The position numbers and the translations under genes were made by a program. A stretch of DNA of 64,000 nucleotides from Cantharellus purpuraceus (lineage: Eukaryota > Basidiomycota > Agaricomycetes > Cantharellales > Hydnaceae), in contig JALBUN010000012.1 in the NCBI GenBank assembly GCA_025174535.1, positions 434,001 to 498,000 of the forward strand, written 5' to 3'. Shown here piece by piece: positions 46,315 through 58,459 of the stretch; within the stretch, counting starts at the first letter, position 1; every line of letters begins with the position of its first letter. The notes below the pieces were generated by a model. The model saw only the letters and a program-made list of their open reading frames with translations, searched no databases and had not been told where the DNA came from.

Positions 46315-46746
46315 GGCGGGCAAGTGATGGAAGAGAAGATCAGCTTTGTACAGTCGGATATGCCATTGCCTGGTAAGGCAGGTGTGGATTGATGGAACCA
46401 AGTGTGAGCACAGTTTCCCAGGGGGCTGTCAAGTGCGTAATAGGTCGTCGTCGCCGAGCATGCTTGCTCTCCAGGTGCGTCTTCGCCTCTGGAAGCCGCA
46501 GCATGGTCATACACGCGGCTGGACCGCGAGTGTGGCTGAAGCGCTGGTGGTCTATCTCCCTTTGAGATCTTGAGTCAAACTTGACCTGTCATCACATTTC
46601 GCTCTCCGCTAGTGGCGACTCTTTAGGCGCTACTCTTGCCACAACTGGCTCTGTCACGAAACGCTGCTATTCCTCATGACGTTCAAAGAAATGTCTACAC
46701 ATATTCAACAGCACCCTTCTCCTCTCACCGTCACTGCGCTCCAGTC
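46315..46746. other. Divergent intergenic region
   Basis: 432 bp between paralog B and the membrane-protein gene, which diverge; it presumably holds both promoters. No specific site recognised. Confidence 0.5.
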
Positions 46747-48447
46747 ATGGTCAGCTTGCTCGAGGCCGCTCCGCCTTTCCTGCTCCTCGTGCCTGGTATT
46801 CTTCCTCTCTTATTTTTGGTCCACAGCCGCCTCGTAGGCTCTTCCCCACTCGCCAAACCGGCATCTATAGTCTGTATATTTGTCTCTTTCCTCGGCCCTC
46901 TCGCTGCTGTCGCCGCCGCACTTGGTCTTGCCGTCCTGGCATTCAGCCAACATAGCCAGTCTATTCAAGTAGCACAGTCCATTATGCAGAGCTTCGTAGA
47001 GTTTGGATGTACGTCCAGTGTTCCAAGCCGTTTCTCCACCCTCCTAACGCGCCAATAAGACCGTGGAGCCATTCTTTACCTAATTACGCCACGCTCTTTT
47101 GCTGTACTTGCGTCCCACATCTCGCTGTCTCAAAGGGAGATATCTTGGCACAACTCAATCCTTGCCGCCATTCTTTTCTCCAGTCAGTTCTTGTCCTTGC
47201 GGAACGCAGTCTTGATCGACCCTTAACGCACTTATAGCATTCCTGATTTCAGTAATCCAAGCTTCATTGGCCCCTTTTGTTATCCCTGTCCCAGTTCCGT
47301 TCGCTCTTGGGATTCTCGCCGCTCTATTTCCTATTCCTCTTACGGTCCATCTAATTCTCGCAGCACACTCTGCGCGTGTGCGTGAAATATGGGCATTTAT
47401 CTCCTTGCTTCAGACTTTCTCCGCCGTGGCAATGACGCTGCGTATACCCCAGGGACCTGTATATTCACTCTGCAGTGCATTTTTCACTGTGCTTTGGGGC
47501 GGGGGCGTCATCACACTGTTTTATAGTGCGTCAACCTCTTTCAATTTAAGTGTTTGTTATCGATGCTTCGACTAGCCCTCTCCTCTGCCCCGCTCCCATC
47601 TACCACCCCGCAAACAATCCGCCTTCCTAAATTCTCATACATATCGTCCACATCTTCTACTAGTGCTCCAATCCGCGTACAGTACGAAACGCCCCAGGCT
47701 CGCCAACTTTCGGGGGGTGCTCTCCATTCCGAAGATTTTACCGCCCTTCGCGATCCCTTCGCATCGCCACCTCCGGTCTCGCCCGTCTCTATCACTACGC
47801 CCGCCCCTCGCTTTCCCTCTCCCATTCCCACATCCACGCCGCGCATCATCCTGAGCCCGCCCCCCACGCCCATCAACAAGCCTTCGAGGCCACCCGTACC
47901 TAAAGCGAGAGAAATCAAACCTCAACGCCGCGGGATCACAAAGCAATCATCGTTGCTCGGAATTGACAAGCGAAGCTCTTCGCAAAGTCTCCAGCCCCTT
48001 TCGTGCGAGATGACACATGAAGAGAATTGGCGAGCCAGTGAGAGCGGGAGCGATGATGCATTGTTCTTGAGCGAGGAAGCGCTCCTCAGTCAGATTCTAC
48101 TCCATTCGCTCATTAAGGAAACTACACCTTCGTCTTTGCCCCCTCAGCATCTCCTGCAGAAGCGCGATGAGGCAGGATCGTTCTATAGCGAGGTATCAAT
48201 GGCTACCATAAGGACGAGACGTGATGAGAACGGGCGGAGATATGGTTCGGAGGAGGTTAGATATTCTTCTAATTCAGGCAATTTGCAGAACGCTGTTGGC
48301 GGGGAGTCGTCTAACGGCTATCGTGATGACGCAAAGCAGGCTCGGGTAGTGCTAGCTCCACAGGAAGGCAGTAGTGAGGTTGACGATGGTGGGCTGCAGT
48401 CAGCAAAGGAAGGTGGGGTGGCGACTGCGTGGTGGGCAAAACGATGA
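46747..48447 (+). CDS. Multi-pass membrane protein of unknown function with long Ser/Pro-rich tail
   Basis: Exons 46747-47008, 47253-47525, 47576-48447; 468 aa. Family not recognised. The first 180 residues contain about five hydrophobic segments (FLLLVPGILPLLFLV, IVCIFVSFLGPLAAVAAALG, PFALGILAALFPIPLTVHLI, WAFISLLQTFSAVAM, FFTVLWGGGVITLF). The remaining 290 residues are hydrophilic, Ser/Pro/Thr-rich and likely cytosolic (SPPPVSPVSITTPAP, RRDENGRRYGSEEV). The first intron is 244 nt, long for this window; part of it (around 47140-47190) could hide another membrane-coding exon, but no phase-consistent acceptor was found. Location and function unknown. Confidence 0.65.
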
Positions 48448-49239
48448 ATGGGGAACATACCATAATTGCTGCGCTTGATTTCGTTGATTCTTACCTATCT
48501 GCTCTGCGTGGATCATGCAGTGGCGTTCTTCTGTATGCGTTCTTGGAACTTGCGCAGCACTGTACAATTTTCTTATGTTTTAATAATTTCAATGATGTTT
48601 TATAATTGGAGATCGTTGGTGACTCCCTTATGCGAAAACTACTGCGTGGTGATTCCTACTTTCAGGGTCGGGCATATGAATCAATGCAAAGACTAATAAA
48701 TCGTGACCACAGCCTATCTTGTTCTCTAGTGATTACCTAGCTTGTGCGAAGAGGCCGCAGCCGCTGAGCGGCATTTGCTGTTTCCGTTCAAATACTGCTT
48801 CATGAAGAGGGTTGCAAGGTTGCCCTGTAGCCCGCCTTAGGCGCAGGCATGCATCATTCGATGTGAGGACACCGAATTCACAGATTGAAAGTTAGTCGTG
48901 GCGTGTTAGTACCGTACCGGTGTGGGCAGAGCGTACGGATTCAAACCACCAACCTCAAGGCCTTACGGTCCGTCAAATCAATCACAGGTATCAGGGCAAA
49001 TTAATCAGTCATGCAACAGAATCCCCCCGGTTAACTGAGTTTCTCAAAGAAGCAAACCGCGTGGTATGAGTGAGGCAAAGTAATGCTCTATTAAATACAA
49101 CTTGGCACCCTTACCACGCTGCAGCCACGACGTAGGCTCCACTTTAAAAGGAATCTGTTGCAAGGTAGTCGACGCACCGTCGGTCTCGCCTCCCAAAATT
49201 GGACGGAAGTACCAGCACTCTTCTCGACTAGTTTTACAA
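48448..49239. other. Intergenic region
   Basis: 792 bp before the F-box gene. Contains an isolated GGATTCAAACC (48937-48947) resembling a tRNA B-box complement but without a foldable tRNA. The coding frame of the next gene is open back to 49102 without ATG. Confidence 0.5.
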
Positions 49240-50886
49240 ATGGACCACATAACTGCAACACTACTTGACGACGACATTTCGATCCTCGCAACGACTTACA
49301 TACCCAGTATCGAGGAGGCCAACGGCATCAGGTCACGCAACATGATGCGGCGAGACAAGATCAGCATCATAGACAGCCAGATTGATGCTCTTCACGAACC
49401 CAGAGTCACTGAGGCGGCCTTTGATACCAGGTCCCGCGATACGGCACAGGGAGAGGAGGATGTCGGACAAACAGACGAGATTGCTGCTCTTCACGCACTT
49501 CGTCACAGGCTCGTCAAGGCCTGCGACATTGGTGACGCCACCCTGGCTCCAATTCGCCGCCTGCCTGTGGAAATATTAGCAGAGATATTTGTTCTATGCA
49601 TCCCGCCACCACCTTCCTTTCGGAAGCCAGTGTACGGACAGCGGTGGAACGACATGCCACACCGTCCCTTCATGAGCCATGAACGCCCTGCTTGGGAGCT
49701 GGGTCCATATAAAATGACCTTACAAGACAGGATTCGTGAACATCTCCGGAAGGTCTGCCGTTTGTGGCGCACTATTTTGAACGATGAGCCCCGTGTTTGG
49801 TCGACGCTTGTTCTTGACTGTCCTCTCCCGTCTCCAGAGGTTGCCATCCGATTACTCGAGAGTTCGAACCCTCACCCCTTGGACATATATATTCGACCTT
49901 GTGATTGGTTCCAACCTGACGCGTGGCCAGGTGCAGTACAAACTGTTCTTGCTGCACTTCATAGACAACTCTGGCGGGTTCGGTTCCTCTTTGCCGAGAT
50001 GATGTCTCACGACGAGACAAAGGTTCTGTTTCCCCCAGGACTCTCCATGGATCTTTCCATGATGCAGGAAATCGTTTACTCCCAAGAGGGTGGAGCTCCC
50101 GTGGAGAGACCTGACTTGGGTGCTTTTCGCTGTTCTGAACTTCTTTCGATCACGGTGATACTGTCAGAGAGAATGGTTAATTCTTTGATCGTCAACCCAT
50201 TGCCTAGGGTTTGCTACCTCGAGATTACCTTCGTCGCTGGTCAATCGGAGACCTCGTCCCTGGAACTGCTTCGAGCCTTGCCTAACCTGGTTTATCTGAT
50301 CTGGAATACCCCCGATCTCGTCCAGGCAGTCCCACAGGAGCTCCCAAAGGTGACATTACGCTCCCTCAAGTCTCTTTGCTACGTTACAGGCGAAAGAGGC
50401 TCGATGATGCGTTTCCTTTCGTCTATACATGTTCCGTCGCTCGAGACTCTTGACCTTGAATTTCCGGACAAGCATGATCCCACTCATATGCTACAAGACG
50501 CCATTGGTATCATCTGTGGAGATGGTACCGTCAACCTACGTCATCTCCACGTATACGGCGGGTCTCTGAACGAGCCCGACATTGGAACCATATTGGGCTA
50601 TCTCAATTATCTCGAGACTCTCTCTTTGCGGCTTCCGAGAGGTGGGGCCATTGATAGACTGCTCAAGGCTCTGGCCCCGGATAACGCAGATATTAGCCGT
50701 GCATGCCCCCAACTAACAACATTTCTATTGGCGCCTAATGAAGACTTTACAGATGATGATCTGTATAGAATGGATGCGTTGATCAGTCCACGGACAATAC
50801 GAGACGGCGATGCCGAAGAGGGATTTGATACAAAGCCAACCATACCTGGCAGTTGCCTTAAGGACATCATAATCGAGTTGTCTTGA
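49240..50886 (+). CDS. F-box / LRR-like protein, intronless
   Basis: One exon, 548 aa from the ATG at 49240. The frame is open upstream to 49102 but has no earlier ATG. After a coiled region (IDSQIDALHE, DEIAALHALRHRLVKACD) comes a degenerate F-box, APIRRLPVEILAEIFVLCIPP, followed by the VCRLWRTILNDEPRVWSTL segment that is standard in Agaricomycete F-box proteins. The rest is irregular leucine-rich repeats (LLRALPNLVYLIW, VPSLETLDLEF, LGYLNYLETLSLRLP). These proteins are predicted SCF ubiquitin-ligase adaptors and are heavily expanded in mushrooms. The substrate is unknown. Lack of introns contrasts with all other long genes here and is usual for this expanded family. Confidence 0.85.
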   Translation: MDHITATLLDDDISILATTYIPSIEEANGIRSRNMMRRDKISIIDSQIDALHEPRVTEAAFDTRSRDTAQGEEDVGQTDEIAALHALRHRLVKACDIGDATLAPIRRLPVEILAEIFVLCIPPPPSFRKPVYGQRWNDMPHRPFMSHERPAWELGPYKMTLQDRIREHLRKVCRLWRTILNDEPRVWSTLVLDCPLPSPEVAIRLLESSNPHPLDIYIRPCDWFQPDAWPGAVQTVLAALHRQLWRVRFLFAEMMSHDETKVLFPPGLSMDLSMMQEIVYSQEGGAPVERPDLGAFRCSELLSITVILSERMVNSLIVNPLPRVCYLEITFVAGQSETSSLELLRALPNLVYLIWNTPDLVQAVPQELPKVTLRSLKSLCYVTGERGSMMRFLSSIHVPSLETLDLEFPDKHDPTHMLQDAIGIICGDGTVNLRHLHVYGGSLNEPDIGTILGYLNYLETLSLRLPRGGAIDRLLKALAPDNADISRACPQLTTFLLAPNEDFTDDDLYRMDALISPRTIRDGDAEEGFDTKPTIPGSCLKDIIIELS

Positions 50887-51657
50887 ACATTAGCAAACCT
50901 GATTTTTTTCCAATAATTACAGTACAATCAGTTTTCACAAGTGCCTCCAGCTCTTAGAGGACGTGTCGGCATGAGTCTGAATTAAGCCGCCTTCTGATAG
51001 CGCGAGTTCTCCACTGGCAGAGACCCTCTGACCGGTGATTGGCTGTACAACTAGATGCGACAGCCCATTCCACATCTCACAACGTTATATCTACAGGGGA
51101 TTAAAATCCTGTTCTGCAAAGCACAGCGCTCAAAGTATAAGCCAGGGTATGAGGAATGGAACCCGGCTGGTAGCGCATAATACCACTGCAGGCCTAAGAC
51201 AAGCTTCAGCCTGACCCAGTATCATTCAGTGTGAAAACTGTCCATCCGCATGCAGCCTCGCGTGTATACTTTCCCAATATTGGAACCTTAAGTACCTAAC
51301 ATCACGAATGGCTGGCTAGCTCGTTACGACAGGTTACATGCCATCTTCCTAAGTTCGTACTGAATTTGCACGTCGGGTTTTCGGACTTGGTGCACTGCGG
51401 AATAAATATCTTGTAACGACAACCAGGCTGAAATAGTCGGTCAAGCCTCGGGGAAAACATCTGACCTGCTGGCAAAATTACAGAATCAATAGTCAAATAA
51501 TTGGCCATGGGTGTGGTCGAGAAACGATAAGCCCCGATCTTAGGGCAGTAGATTCATGACAATTTAAGGCGGTGTACTTTACATTGCTTTTAATCTTTAA
51601 GGCCCATATATTTTGTCCCCTTGGTGATGCTAGATATCATGGAGGACTTAATGTTGT
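50887..51657. other. Intergenic region between convergent genes
   Basis: 771 bp between the F-box gene and the TGT gene, both 3' ends. Short ORFs only; nothing recognised. Confidence 0.5.
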
Positions 51658-53552
51658 TCATTGAGCGTAATCCCATTTAGTGCCGTCGTCATCTGTGACC
51701 TTAAAACCCTGATCGCCTTTAAGGAGGTCCACCCCGACGCTTTGAAGTGCATCCACTATCCAGCGAGGATAGCCTGTTTCACCGTAATATGTCTTGAAAA
51801 AGCTACAAAGATATCGAGGGAAATTGTCTTCCAAGATAGCATCACGGGCAGCACCCATTAACCTCGCTTGAAACACGATATTGTGCTGCGTCACCGCTTA
51901 AAGAGAGAATTTGTTGAGTTTGTCGTTACTAGACCAAACCAAGACAAACCGTGGGCTGTTGAGGTGTCCATGCTGATATTGTGATTTAAAAGAGCCCGTG
52001 ACGTTCCACTCTGGCAAGTGGGACATGGACAAGTAGGATCTATTGGACCCATATCCCGGGAATATCTGCTAAGACCTATTGTCTGTATCGGTCCGTGCAG
52101 CATGAACGAGGCATGATCATCTCACGGAGGTTTAAAGGGCCGTTGAAGGTTAGTGCGACACCGAAACGCGCAGTCCTAGTTGGGAACACACAATCGGCCT
52201 GTGGTGGTAGATAATTGGACTTGTCTCGAAAAAAAAGTGAGCTGATACGGACCATATCGACACCCAGTGCCACACAAACTAGTAAATCTTGGTACCGGCC
52301 ATTAGATTCACAGTGGAGAGCATCTGATGGCAATTCATACCTTCAGCAAAGCCAATGCCCATAGCATAGCGGGGCCCTGATGCCATATAAGTATGAATCA
52401 GAAGTAGAAGTTAGGAAGCACTTGCTATCCTCGGGCAAATTTGATGCGCACTGAGCAATCCTGGCAACAGAATCAATGCCATCAAGGAAGTAGTAAGGTA
52501 TGGACTCACATCTTCCAAAACGTGTCTGTCGGATGGATGAGAAGAGTTGGAAAGACAATGAAATCAAATATTTACCTTTAGCTTCTCCACCGCTGAGACC
52601 TAGAACGCCGACCGTTAGCGTCATATGGTAGATAGAAAATGGTGCTCGTGCCTCCAATTGCATACCCAGAGATATAATCCTTTCTTTTGATCATTTCATC
52701 CAAGCAGATATCGCGTAGCTTACTGTCCAGTCCACCCTGGATGATAGCGAATAGATTCTGGTTTGATTTAGCCTTAGACCTATGTTGGGTTATGCACCGG
52801 TCGAGCCAGCGAATGGAACGTTGCATTGCCTCTTCCACTCTTGGTCCCGTGGTGAGGCTGGGTACTATCGCCATGATAAATAGGTTTTCATGTGATTATG
52901 TGGAGTACGACATGAGGGGCACACCTACCTACATCATCAAGTTGCATGATAATGTCAGCTCCAATGGTATGTTGTATGGAGATGGATTCTTCAGGCGTAA
53001 GAAGGGTGGACTCCCCTGTAAACGGACTCGAAAACAAGGCTCCTTCTTCAGTTATTTTTGTGAATTGACTCAGACTGACGAGCTGGAAACCTCCGCTGTC
53101 CTGGGACAAATAAGTCCATGATGTTGCATAAGAGACGGCGAGAAATACATTCGTACAGTGAGCAAATTCTTTCGCCACCCTTGAAATAGATGGGCGCCAC
53201 CAGCTTCAGCCAAAATTTTGAGCCCAGGCCGAAGGTTGAGGTGGTACGTATTGTTGAGAATGAGCGTGACTCCTAAATCCTCCATCTGTTGGTATGTCAG
53301 GCCTTTAATAGCAGCTTGAGTTGCCACAGGCATGAAGGTGGGAAGAAATGTACTGGTACGGACAGAACATTGAATGCTCTGTTAACGACATGCAGAACAG
53401 GGATTAGTAAAAGGCACGCACGCGCCATCTGCAAACTAACGTGAGAGACGAGTTCATAGATATTACCAATGCCGAGACGTCTTACGGGCCATAACCATGC
53501 GAGAAACCCTCGCTTTGGTCGTCGAGCATTGAGCAAGAATTTCGAATTGCAT
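51658..53552 (-). CDS. QTRT1: Queuine tRNA-ribosyltransferase catalytic subunit (TGT)
   Basis: Twelve exons: 53552-53467, 53352-53157, 53100-52929, 52864-52652, 52599-52576, 52525-52510, 52460-52426, 52376-52341, 52287-52253, 52198-52126, 52075-51950, 51896-51658; 416 aa. Exchanges G34 for queuine in tRNAs with GUN anticodons (Tyr, His, Asp, Asn). Markers: [15 protein letters not shown], catalytic Asp in [36 protein letters not shown], second Asp in CVALGVDM followed by [12 protein letters not shown], and zinc ligands CPCPTCQ with a later HN. Exon 6 is only 16 nt. Two introns appear to be GC-AG (donors at 52651, GCACGA, and 52425, GCAAGT). The first junction (53467/53352) is the least secure. 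Shares a divergent promoter with mitochondrial TyrRS. Confidence 0.93.
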
Positions 53553-53725
53553 TTGATGGGGATATGATTGAGCTCTGAGACCAGAGGATCTGGACAGTCG
53601 GTTGGCCACTAGTGCTATTCTTGTAACTTTCTAGATGTCCAAGGATTTGTAATCCTGTTGGGGATGTGCTGTGCCACTGATCCGTGGTGACTCCACTTGA
53701 AACCTTATAACTCCGATTGAGACTG
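53553..53725. promoter_or_regulatory. Divergent promoter, TGT / mitochondrial TyrRS
   Basis: 173 bp between start codons of two genes whose products both act on tRNA-Tyr. Joint control is inferred from spacing; no factor site was identified. Confidence 0.55.
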
Positions 53726-55533
53726 ATGTTACGATGTCTACCATCTTTTCGACATTTGGAATATTTAGCGCGACAGACTCCAACCGCAAGAGCACAACGG
53801 TTATCTTTCTCGACAGATGGATTTATCACGGATTTAGGGCGTCGTGGCTTACTAACTGACCACACAGGAAGGTCGGAATGTCACGGTCATCCTCTTTCGG
53901 CTTCGTCTAAATCTTGATGCCATTGTAGTCACACTGCATTAACAAACTTTCTCGAACTGCCTCGTGTCATTTATTGTGGAGTTGATCCAACGGCAGAATC
54001 TCTGCATGTTGGAAATCTTCTTCCCCTTCTGATGCTTTTGCACTTCCAGTTGAGAGGACATCAGGCCATTGCCCTGGTATGAACCTCATGTCAATGCAGT
54101 AGAGCATACCCTTACGCTCCTCTCATTCTGATAGCTCGGCGGTGCGACGGCCCTTATAGGCGACCCATCTGGACGAGATGAAGAACGACCAGTGCAGGCA
54201 GCTGAACGCGTACAGGACAACTCTAGCAAGATTGAGACCCAGCTTGTCCGTTTTTTTTCCAGTGCCCATACATACGCGCAGAAGCGTTTCTCGCCTGTCG
54301 CACACCTACAACACCCTGTAAAGATCCTTAACAACTTGCTCTGGTGGCGTGACCTCACGCTTATCGACTTTTTACGCTCAACCGGGAAGTTAATGAGGCT
54401 TAGTAGCATGCTTTCTAAAGAAAGGTCGGTTTTCCGTTAGGTGGATACGTGGCAAATTCAGATCTCGTGTTTCTAGCGTCAAAACCCGTATGACAGCCTC
54501 CAGCGGGATCTCATTCGCAGAATTTTCCTATCAGCTATTACAGGCACACGATTTTTGGCATTTATATAAGCACTACGGGTGCAGCATTCAAGTTGGGGGT
54601 TCAGATCAATGGGGAAACATCGTCGCAGGTATGGACGTGATAGCCCGACGGGAAAGCGATGTCCAAACGTCCGATGTTGAAAGAGCCTACGGAATCACCA
54701 CCCCACTACTTGTCAGTTCCTCTGGACAAAAGTTCGGGAAAAGCGCAGGTAATGCCATATGGCTTGATCGGGAGAAGACGAGCGTATTCGATTTTTATCA
54801 AGCAAGTTACCGTCGTACCTCTGTTATTACTCTATTAACACATGAATGGCTCCTCCACTAGTTTTTCCTGCGAACCGCTGATGCGGACGTGGAGAAATAT
54901 CTCAGCCTTTTTACGCTGCTGGATCCCCGAGAAGTCGAAAATATAATGCTGGCCCACAAGGTACTTTTCGTTTATGTTTGACTTCGGGTGGGTAATAACA
55001 TGCAAGGGCAGTCACAACCCGAACGCCGTTCGGCTCAACGTTTACTAGCAAGGGAAATCACAGAGATGATCCACGGAGGTGCATCTGCTTTCTGTGTTGC
55101 CCTGAAGCTTTCAATAACTGGGTATTTTACTCCAGAGACTGGTGTTACTCAGGCCCAAGCAGCCACAAGTCTCCTGTTTGACACAGAACTAACAAATATC
55201 CGAGCGGCTGATGCCGCTGAGGCACTGAAACATGATCCTCGTTATCATACCCTGCAAGATGGCGAGCTGTTAGGCATCCCGCTGACAAAACTTGCCTCTT
55301 TGTTAGGGTTGACCCGTTCTCGTTGTGAGTGAAGATTACATTCCTGCTACGAAATGACGACAACGAGCATACCAGCGGAAGCTATACGCCTAATCGAAGC
55401 TGGCGGTCTATACTTAAATAATGTCGCTGTAAGTGGACCAGACCGAAGGTTGCAAGCCGAAGATCTACTTGAGCAACGGATGGCCATCCTTCGTGCCGGT
55501 AAAGACAAGCACGTTATAGTGGCTCGTAAATAA
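53726..55533 (+). CDS. MSY1: Mitochondrial tyrosyl-tRNA synthetase
   Basis: Seven exons: 53726-53871, 53929-54076, 54135-54424, 54477-54801, 54862-54960, 55012-55324, 55376-55533; 492 aa. Class I synthetase: ATP-binding HIGH motif as [20 protein letters not shown], tyrosine-pocket QLLQAHDF and [13 protein letters not shown] loop as [11 protein letters not shown], and a C-terminal S4-like segment ([12 protein letters not shown]). The bacterial-type layout and the Arg-rich, acid-poor N-terminus ([17 protein letters not shown]) point to mitochondrial import. The intron at 54802-54861 has a GCAAGT donor. Read-through of that donor would end in a stop after about 20 codons, so it must be spliced. 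Intact and expected to be essential for mitochondrial translation. Confidence 0.95.
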
Positions 55534-55608
55534 TATGGAGTCGAAGTCTTCGTCGCATGCAGCTCACTAGCTTCCTCGTTATATACATACACCCGCTTCG
55601 TGCGTCAT

Positions 55609-58459
55609 TCAGTCTACGCGAATGGCACCATACAACTTGAGCATTGCCCAGTAGGTCGCCAAGAACCCGATGGTCCCTGTACAAAATCAGCAATATGTCC
55701 GAAGAAACACGTGAGCCAGTTACCGGTCACTAGAAACTGGAGGAAGGCGAGCAGGAACAGATATCCTAGATACAAAACAACACTGGTGAACGAGTCGAGG
55801 GAAAGCCGTGATGCCCAGTAGAAAAGGCCGTATAATAATAGCCAGAACGCGCTCCCACCTCCAGCCTCAAGTGCCGGGGTCAGTATAGTAGATATCATGT
55901 ATACATCACTGTCAAGGGACTTACCAGGAAGGCACGCCAGTGCCAACGGTACTCCTCCGCGCACAAGATGAAGTAAGTACACAAGATTGTTATGGTGGCC
56001 GTCGTTAGGCAGACGACACCTGTGCGACATTTCCAGTAAGACGAAGCAGTGCTAATTCAGAAGCATGATAATTACCCGCTGTCAAGGCGAGGAAGCCAAA
56101 GGCATAATATGCCCGTGAGGCAAATATGCTCGAAAGGACGAAGTATAGCTCGACAAATGCAGCACCTGCACACAAGATTATCGAGGTTAGGTCACATACG
56201 CATTTGATGAACAACGGACAGACCAAACGGAAGCATACCACTAAGAAAGGCTGCAGGCTGATCAACAAAATTTAATGAAAGAACCTCGGGAGATGTATAT
56301 ATGTAATACATACCCAAGGCCGGAGATACTTCGGGCTCGGAGGGATTTGTCGTGGAATTTGGTTGACCCGCACAGGATGACGGACACCCTATGGCATTCT
56401 TGTCCTCAGTATACACGGAAAGACGTATTCAAACATATCCTCACGCCGTGCTTCTTCCCTATAATTCCACCTATGACCGTCAACGGTGCGTTGATTAGGA
56501 ACCATAGCAGAACCACGAAGAGCATAGTCCCAAAAGGGACAGCTCCCGAGGAATCCGCCGAGATAAGGAAGAGATTCAGTAGGAATATAATAATGAAAAT
56601 AAACCTGCCTCCGCCCATCATTGACGTGAGTGAAGAGAAACTTGGAGGGAACTAACGTTGGAACTAAAGTAGCCGCGAAGAAAATAGCTTTGCGGTGTTC
56701 AGTCCCACCAAGCGATGTATATACGCGACTTGATATATAGCCATTGACACTGGATGGAGAGACACTTCAGGATAAACCAAAAAATATACACAGAGACCCA
56801 CAATCCAAATAGGGTCCAGCATACGAGCATGACCGTGGCAAGAGATCCACGATTTGATGGCGAAAGGAAACCCATCAACGCAAACACTACGGGATGGCTT
56901 AGAGGCAACTTTGCGGCGGATAATCATTATCATATACCTAGAGTGACCCCCACCATTGTGATTAATTGGGCGCCATTGCCAATCAAGACAGACAGAGCCA
57001 TTGAATTTCTAGGTGGTCGGAAAACTTCACCCCAGACGAGCTTCCAACCGTAGTCTTCTTGCACATCTTCCTAGTGTAGACGTCAACATGTTCTCCTGGC
57101 ATTGCTGAAAATTTGTGACGCACGCTAAGATCCATCGCATTGTACCTGCTGATCTACGAGAAAGTTAATTACGCGAATGACACCATCTAGAGGCCAACTT
57201 ACATCTCGTGAAACACTTCGATACAGTACCATACTGACCATGCCGCAGAGGAAGACGACTATGACGATAGCATTGATCAAACTGAACCAATGAATCTTTG
57301 GATCAAAAATATGGAGATAGTTATCGTATCTAGTAGCCTAAGCAAGTGTCAGAGAGTGATTCAAAAATATGTGTCGTGATCTCATACCCACGGCGTCGAT
57401 GATTCCTAGTTCAACGGTACGTCAATGAGCAGATAGACAGAGACAATCACATACAGTCCAAGTGACACTGTATGTAAATGGAACGGTGGTCTCTCCGGTC
57501 TCGCTGAGAAACAGTGCAGGTTTTGACTCGCCAGTACAAATGAGACTTCCGTCGGACTGTGGCGCAAAGCTGTATAACGGGTCAATGTTTGTGCACCATA
57601 GCAGCATCGCATCCTACCTCATGGGCCATACAAGGACACCGACTACACGATACTTGTCGTTGGGGCGTGGGTGGTACCTAAATAAACACTTAATTGACCT
57701 TCATGACCGCTAGCAGCTACTGGCGAACCGCATGACGATCTCATAGTGATTGTGCAGAGCAGGTGCGAGGAGGAAGCGCTCTTCGTCGTCGTTTCCTAGC
57801 TCAAAACCCATGTCATAGAAAATCTGGCCCGTTTTTGTGTCGTTTTTCATTTCCGCGGCGGGGAGTCCATCAACAAGCCAGTTTAGAGCGTAGTCCTCTC
57901 GTATACGATCATTTATGAACTTCCCATCCTCTGCGGGGACTTTTCCGGTGCACAGTTCTTGACAAGTTGCGTTTTGTAACATTTTGATCTGAGCCATGCC
58001 ATAGTCAACATTACCCAATCAGTCTGGCTGAAACCAACTACTAGGAACATACGTCATAGGGAGAGTTGAATATACGATCTCCAAATAGGATAGATCCAAG
58101 CGATTCTGACTGTTTTTGCACCCCTTCTTCTGGTTCACAGAAATGAAATGATGGGTAGTAGTAATCGTCTAAAACAGAACAAAGCATCAGGCGGCTGCGA
58201 GGGCTTGCAATTCACAATTGATTCTACAGTTTATCATGGATTTCTAGACAAAACCCCAAGTTGTTAGGTGATCGCACCAGGTATGCATGCCACGTACCAG
58301 CTTGGCCTGTGGCCCAATGACAGGGGTTAAAGCGTTAACGAACACATCAACCTTCTCGTTTAAGGAATAATCGCGTGGTGCGGAGCCTGGTAAGTAGAAT
58401 GCTCGCGCCCATGGAGCAGCGAGGAGGATTATACCCGCCAGACGCGTTGCGGAAGACAT
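55609..58459 (-). CDS. Transmembrane 9 superfamily (nonaspanin, EMP70) protein
   Basis: Nineteen exons: 58459-58298, 58243-58228, 58168-58053, 57988-57729, 57677-57618, 57569-57455, 57405-57388, 57337-57203, 57153-57124, 57070-56938, 56886-56802, 56749-56657, 56604-56445, 56388-56314, 56257-56224, 56165-56076, 56019-55925, 55865-55724, 55676-55609; 628 aa. Signal peptide (GIILLAAPWARAFYLPG), large lumenal domain with FHFCEP, LGSILFGDRIFNSPYDI and KYRVVGVLVWPMS, then nine hydrophobic segments with VFRPPRN, GAQLITMVG, HPVRVNQIPRQIP and the C-terminal AMLKLYGAIRVD. Family members reside in Golgi/endosomes and act in protein sorting and adhesion. Exons 2 (16 nt) and 7 (18 nt) are micro-exons needed for the conserved sequence. 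Every phase matches. Confidence 0.95.

Noticed and set aside
48937..48947. GGATTCAAACC resembling the complement of a tRNA B-box
   Set aside because: The would-be T-arm does not pair (GGTGG against CCGTA), and there is no A-box or acceptor stem at the right distance.
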